Shown one piece after another: positions 5,276 to 8,053 of a stretch of DNA of 8,053 nt. Made by a program: the position numbers and the translations under genes. The stretch lies in the NCBI RefSeq assembly GCF_000161455.1, contig NZ_CM000745.1, positions 3,045,041 through 3,053,093 of the forward strand, in the 5' to 3' direction. The stretch comes from Bacillus pseudomycoides DSM 12442 (lineage in GTDB: Bacteria > Bacillota > Bacilli > Bacillales > Bacillaceae_G). Positions within the stretch are counted from its first letter, which is position 1, and each line of letters starts with the position of its first letter. Under the pieces are notes generated by a model, which saw only the letters and a program-made list of their open reading frames with translations, was not told the origin of the DNA and ran no database searches.

Positions 5276-7129
5276 ATGAAAATTACAGAACTTTTAAAAA
5301 GGGATACCGTTATCATGGATTTGACAGCTTCAGCAAAAGAAGCTGTCATCGATGAATTAGTAGAGAAACTAGAAAAGGCAGGAAGATTGAATAGCCAAGA
5401 GGAATTTAAAGAGGCTATTTTACAGCGTGAAATGCAGAGTACAACTGGAATTGGTGAAGGGATTGCTATTCCACATGCCAAAACAAAAGCGGTCAAACAA
5501 CCAGCTATTTGCTTTGGACGAAGTGTAAGCGGTGTCAATTATGAGTCGCTTGATGGACAACCAGCTCATTTATTCTTTATGATTGCGGCTAGTGAAGGAG
5601 CAAACAATACACATTTAGAAACACTATCTCGTCTATCTACGTTATTAATGGATGAAGGGTTTCGCAAACAACTGTTAGAAGCAAAAAGTGAAGAGGAGCT
5701 TCTTCATTTGTTCGATGAAAAAGAAAATGAACAAGAAGATGAGCAAAGTGAAGTAACAAAACCGGAGGGAAATGAACCATATGTGTTAGCGGTAACAGCT
5801 TGTCCGACTGGTATCGCTCACACATATATGGCTGCGGACAGTCTAAAGGCAAAGGCAGCAGAATTAGGAATTGCGATTAAGGTCGAAACAAATGGTTCTA
5901 CTGGTGTGAAAAATGGATTAACGAAAGAGGATATTGAGCGTGCAACAGCTATTATCGTTGCGGCGGATAAACAAGTAGAAATGAATCGCTTCGCTGGAAA
6001 GCATGTTATTCAAGTACCAGTTGCAGATGGTATTCGGAAATCAGACCAGCTAATTAATCGAGCTGTGAATCAAGAAGCCCCGATTTTTAAAGGAATAAAA
6101 GAAAATAGAAAAGTAGAGGAGCCAGAGAAGGAAAAAGGATTTGGTATATATAAGCATTTAATGAATGGTGTTAGTAATATGTTACCTTTCGTTGTTGGTG
6201 GAGGTATTTTAATTGCACTAGCCTTTTTCTTTGGTGGTATCGATACGAAAGGGCCGATTGCAGAAACATTAATGTCAATTGGTGGTAAAGGGGCATTCCA
6301 ATTCCTTGTTCCGATATTAGCTGGATTTATTGCGAGTTCTATTGCGGATCGCCCAGGGTTTATGCCTGGTATTGTCGGTGGATTTTTAGCAGCGCAAGCA
6401 AATGCAGGATTTTTAGGTGGATTAATTGCTGGTTTCTTAGCTGGATATATTGTACTTGGTTTAAAGAAAGTATTAGCAGGTTTACCAGCACAATTAGAAG
6501 GAATTAAACCTGTTTTATTATATCCGGTACTTGGTTTGTTACTTACAGGGGTATTAATGTTGAAAGTTGTAAATCCTCCTGTTGTTGCTTTAAATGAGGC
6601 GTTAACGAGTTGGTTAAATGGTTTAGGTGGTGCGAATGCTATATTATTAGGACTTATTTTAGGTGGAATGATGGCTATTGATATGGGCGGTCCTATTAAT
6701 AAAGCGGCATTTACATTTGGGATTGCTGCAATTGAGGCTGGAAACTTTGGTGTGCATTCAGCTGTTATGGCTGGTGGAATGGTACCTCCGCTTGCGGTTG
6801 CACTTGCAACTACACTTTTTAAAGCGAAATTTACAGAAGCAGAACGTAAATCGGGTTTTACAAACTATATTATGGGGGCATCATTTATTACAGAAGGGGC
6901 AATACCATTTGCGGCTGCTGATCCAATCCGTGTAATTGTCAGTTGTGTTGTGGGCTCAAGTCTTGCTGGTGCATTATCGATGTTATTTGGAATTACATTG
7001 CCAGCGCCACACGGTGGAATATTTGTTATATTATTAGTGAATAAACCAGTTCTATATATTCTTTCTATATTAATAGGTTCTATTGTATCTGCCCTTATGT
7101 TAGGGATATGGAAAAAGAAAATTTCATAA
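5276..7129 (+). CDS. fruA: FruA, fructose-specific PTS enzyme IIABC
   Basis: A 617-aa membrane protein that takes up fructose and phosphorylates it to fructose-1-phosphate, using phosphate from PEP via EI and HPr. Three domains follow in order. EIIA (about 1-148) has its phosphorylated histidine, His67, in 'GIAIPHAKT'. An acidic linker (148-166) follows. EIIB (about 168-266) has its phosphorylated cysteine, Cys176, in 'TACPTGIAHTYMAA'. EIIC (about 292-617) is polytopic, with Gly-rich helices and the fructose-family motifs 'FITEGAIPFAAADP' (537-550) and 'PAPHGGIF' (576-583). All active-site residues are present and the length is normal for a fused fructose permease. The ATG lies 12 bases after the fruK stop, with AGGGGG (5262-5267) overlapping that stop as ribosome binding site. 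It is the last gene of the operon, followed by a strong terminator. Confidence 0.96.
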   Translation: MKITELLKRDTVIMDLTASAKEAVIDELVEKLEKAGRLNSQEEFKEAILQREMQSTTGIGEGIAIPHAKTKAVKQPAICFGRSVSGVNYESLDGQPAHLFFMIAASEGANNTHLETLSRLSTLLMDEGFRKQLLEAKSEEELLHLFDEKENEQEDEQSEVTKPEGNEPYVLAVTACPTGIAHTYMAADSLKAKAAELGIAIKVETNGSTGVKNGLTKEDIERATAIIVAADKQVEMNRFAGKHVIQVPVADGIRKSDQLINRAVNQEAPIFKGIKENRKVEEPEKEKGFGIYKHLMNGVSNMLPFVVGGGILIALAFFFGGIDTKGPIAETLMSIGGKGAFQFLVPILAGFIASSIADRPGFMPGIVGGFLAAQANAGFLGGLIAGFLAGYIVLGLKKVLAGLPAQLEGIKPVLLYPVLGLLLTGVLMLKVVNPPVVALNEALTSWLNGLGGANAILLGLILGGMMAIDMGGPINKAAFTFGIAAIEAGNFGVHSAVMAGGMVPPLAVALATTLFKAKFTEAERKSGFTNYIMGASFITEGAIPFAAADPIRVIVSCVVGSSLAGALSMLFGITLPAPHGGIFVILLVNKPVLYILSILIGSIVSALMLGIWKKKIS

Positions 7130-7136
7130 AAAGTTC

Positions 7137-7172
7137 AAAAGGACAGCGGCCATATTAGGTAGCTGTCCTTTT
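7137..7172 (+). terminator. Rho-independent terminator of the fruRKA operon
   Basis: AAAAGGACAGC (7137-7147) and GCTGTCCTTTT (7162-7172) are exact complements, 11 bp, around a 14-base loop. The stem starts seven bases after the fruA stop; the terminal Ts lie inside the right arm. The matching A-run on the left means it could also work on the opposite strand. Confidence 0.85.
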
Positions 7173-7510
7173 CGGATTATAGTGTACGTTATATATATGA
7201 ATGTCAAAATGTATATGATTTATGACATAAAAAGACATAGCGCAACCAAGAATTGTAATGTTTCGGTGTTTTTTTGTAACAAGATGGTAATACTATTACT
7301 TTTATTGCAAAAAAAACATATGAGTTTGAAAGAAAAAAATGATTAAAACTCTTAAAAATACGTATAGAACACTATTTTCTTTTATTCTACTTTATATTAC
7401 AAAGCATTAATGGTTGATTACGAATCGTTTGTAATTGTGTGATATCCTAAATCTCCTGAAAAACTGTTGCTATAATGAGGACACGAAAACAAAGCGAATG
7501 GAGGCTATTC
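7173..7510. other. 338-bp AT-rich gene-free region upstream of the SH3 protein gene
   Basis: I see no credible gene here on either strand. It holds several small symmetric elements: ATGTCA (7201-7206) facing TGACAT (7223-7228); an exact 13-bp palindrome GTAATACTATTAC at 7287-7299; and ATTACAAA (7396-7403) facing TTTGTAAT (7428-7435). These may be protein-binding sites for the promoter at 7468-7476, or chance in AT-rich DNA. Such a long regulatory region suits an exported cell-wall protein under several controls, which is inference. Confidence 0.5.
7468..7476 (+). promoter_or_regulatory. Extended -10 promoter of the SH3 protein gene
   Basis: TGCTATAAT is a perfect extended -10 element, 34 bases before the start codon. 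No good -35 box exists at 16-18 bases upstream (TAAATC region), so the promoter probably relies on the TG extension or an activator. The mRNA leader would be about 27-28 bases. Confidence 0.6.
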
Positions 7511-8053
7511 ATGAAAAAATTAATTGGTATAGCAGCAGCAGCGGTTTTTGGTCTTGGGATTTTCACTACTTCTGCAAAAGCAGAAACTGTTGTAACAACA
7601 GAGGTATTAAATGTACGCGAGAACCCAACTACTGAATCACAAGTTGTAGGTAAAGTATTAAATGGTCATAAATTAGATGTTACAAATACAGAAAACGGAT
7701 GGTCACAAATCAAATTAAATGGTAAAGACGCATTCGTAAGCACAGAATTCACAAAAAGCATCTACTACGTAACAGCAAACGTATTAAACGTACGTGCTGA
7801 AGCGAACACAAACTCAGAAATTCTTGGTACGCTTAAGAAAGACGATATGATCGAAACAACGAACCAAGTACAAAATGGATGGTTACAATTCGAATATAAC
7901 GGGAAAACGGCTTACGTTCATGTTCCTTTCTTAACAGGTACAGCACCTGTTATTGAAAAACAAGAAACGACTGCTCCTGCTCAAGCTGCAGCACCTGCTA
8001 AAGCAGAGGCAAAAGCACCAGCAGCACAAGAAAAACCAGCAGCACAAGAAAAG
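7511..8053 (+). CDS. Secreted SH3b-domain cell-wall protein, Ent family type (3'-partial)
   Basis: The first 181 residues of an exported protein that runs off the window. GGAGG (7500-7504) lies six bases before the ATG. Residues 1-24 are a signal peptide (MKK, a hydrophobic core, cleavage after AKA). Two bacterial SH3 (SH3b) domains follow at about 25-83 and 86-145, each with the 'VLNVR' start, a central 'NGW' and a 'NGK.A(F/Y)V' end; such domains bind peptidoglycan. From about 150 an Ala/Pro/Lys/Gln-rich linker begins, ending in two copies of PAAQEK. In B. cereus this layout is typical of the Ent proteins (EntA-D, usually with a C-terminal 3D domain) and of NlpC/P60 endopeptidases such as EntFM; from memory entD lies near the fru genes, so EntD is my best guess. 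The decisive C-terminal domain is missing, so enzyme class is open. Confidence 0.85.
   Translation, partial: MKKLIGIAAAAVFGLGIFTTSAKAETVVTTEVLNVRENPTTESQVVGKVLNGHKLDVTNTENGWSQIKLNGKDAFVSTEFTKSIYYVTANVLNVRAEANTNSEILGTLKKDDMIETTNQVQNGWLQFEYNGKTAYVHVPFLTGTAPVIEKQETTAPAQAAAPAKAEAKAPAAQEKPAAQEK
8018..8053 (+). repeat. Tandem 18-bp repeat in the linker of the SH3 protein
   Basis: Two adjacent 18-base units (8018-8035, 8036-8053) differ only in the last base and encode PAAQEK twice. The array may continue past the window edge. Such low-complexity linkers often vary in repeat number between strains. Confidence 0.75.

Noticed and set aside
5161..5538. 125-aa open frame on the - strand
   Set aside because: It is the antisense shadow of the end of fruK and the start of fruA, whose motifs are fully conserved.
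6678..6935. 85-aa Leu/His-rich open frame on the + strand inside fruA
   Set aside because: Out-of-frame shadow of the EIIC domain; its composition reflects the codon pattern of the membrane helices.
7418..7434. TTACGAA-TCG-TTTGTAA as a cre or WalR site
   Set aside because: It misses most fixed cre positions on both strands, and there is no pair of TGTWAH hexamers at the WalR spacing.
7450..7464. CodY-box-like sequence AATCTCCTGAAAAAC in the SH3 gene promoter
   Set aside because: Four mismatches to the 15-base consensus in AT-rich DNA; too weak to annotate, though its position just upstream of the -10 is suggestive.
7435..7635. 66-aa open frame overlapping the start of the SH3 protein gene
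   Set aside because: Different frame; the true gene at 7511 has a ribosome binding site, a signal peptide and SH3b domains.
1..8053. CRISPR array, tRNA/rRNA genes, transposase, phage or defence system
   Set aside because: No regularly spaced repeats of that kind, no cloverleaf or rRNA signature and no matching proteins; apart from the bcr1-like segment the region looks like ordinary chromosome.

Overview
The window is AT-rich and reads like chromosomal DNA of a Bacillus cereus group species (B. cereus, B. thuringiensis or B. anthracis). The evidence is strong GGAGG-type ribosome binding sites, B. subtilis-like proteins (YugJ, FruR/FruK/FruA, a DUF420/YozB protein), a short segment resembling the group's bcr1 repeat with a TTTAT motif at each end, and a secreted double-SH3 protein of the B. 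cereus 'enterotoxin/cell-wall' (Ent) type. All convincing genes lie on the + strand.

Layout. 1-780: a protein possibly cut by the window edge, with a C-terminal segment resembling spore-coat-associated SPOCS/DUF3794-type domains. 869-1321: two small hydrophobic proteins (103 and 38 aa) with very good ribosome binding sites, closed by a terminator at 1351-1389. 1501-2043: a five-helix DUF420 membrane protein (YozB/CtaM type, linked to cytochrome oxidase maturation) with a likely TTG start, its own promoter, a near-palindrome over the -35 box, and a terminator. 2072-2196: candidate degenerate bcr1 element. 2280-3443: an iron-type NADH-dependent alcohol/butanol dehydrogenase (YugJ type), followed by an exact 44-bp palindrome that is probably its terminator.

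3603-7129 is a compact fructose operon: fruR (DeoR-family repressor), fruK (1-phosphofructokinase) overlapping it by 4 bases, and fruA (fructose PTS EIIABC) 12 bases later. FruA imports fructose as fructose-1-phosphate, FruK converts that to fructose-1,6-bisphosphate, and FruR is expected to repress the operon until fructose-1-phosphate builds up. The promoter is readable in detail: four TTTGAWTS repeats at 10-11 bp period lead into and across the -35 box, and a near-consensus cre (CcpA) site fills the gap to the -10 box and overlaps the last repeat. The operon ends at a clean terminator (7137-7172).

A 338-bp gene-free stretch with several small inverted repeats precedes the last gene (7511 to the window edge), which encodes an exported protein with a signal peptide, two SH3b domains and the start of an Ala/Pro/Lys-rich linker. 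Its catalytic or C-terminal domain lies beyond the window. I found no CRISPR array, tRNA, rRNA, phage or defence genes, and no convincing new multi-gene system. The most rewarding points are the fru control region, the bcr1-like element, the 44-bp palindrome and the unrecognised small-protein pair.
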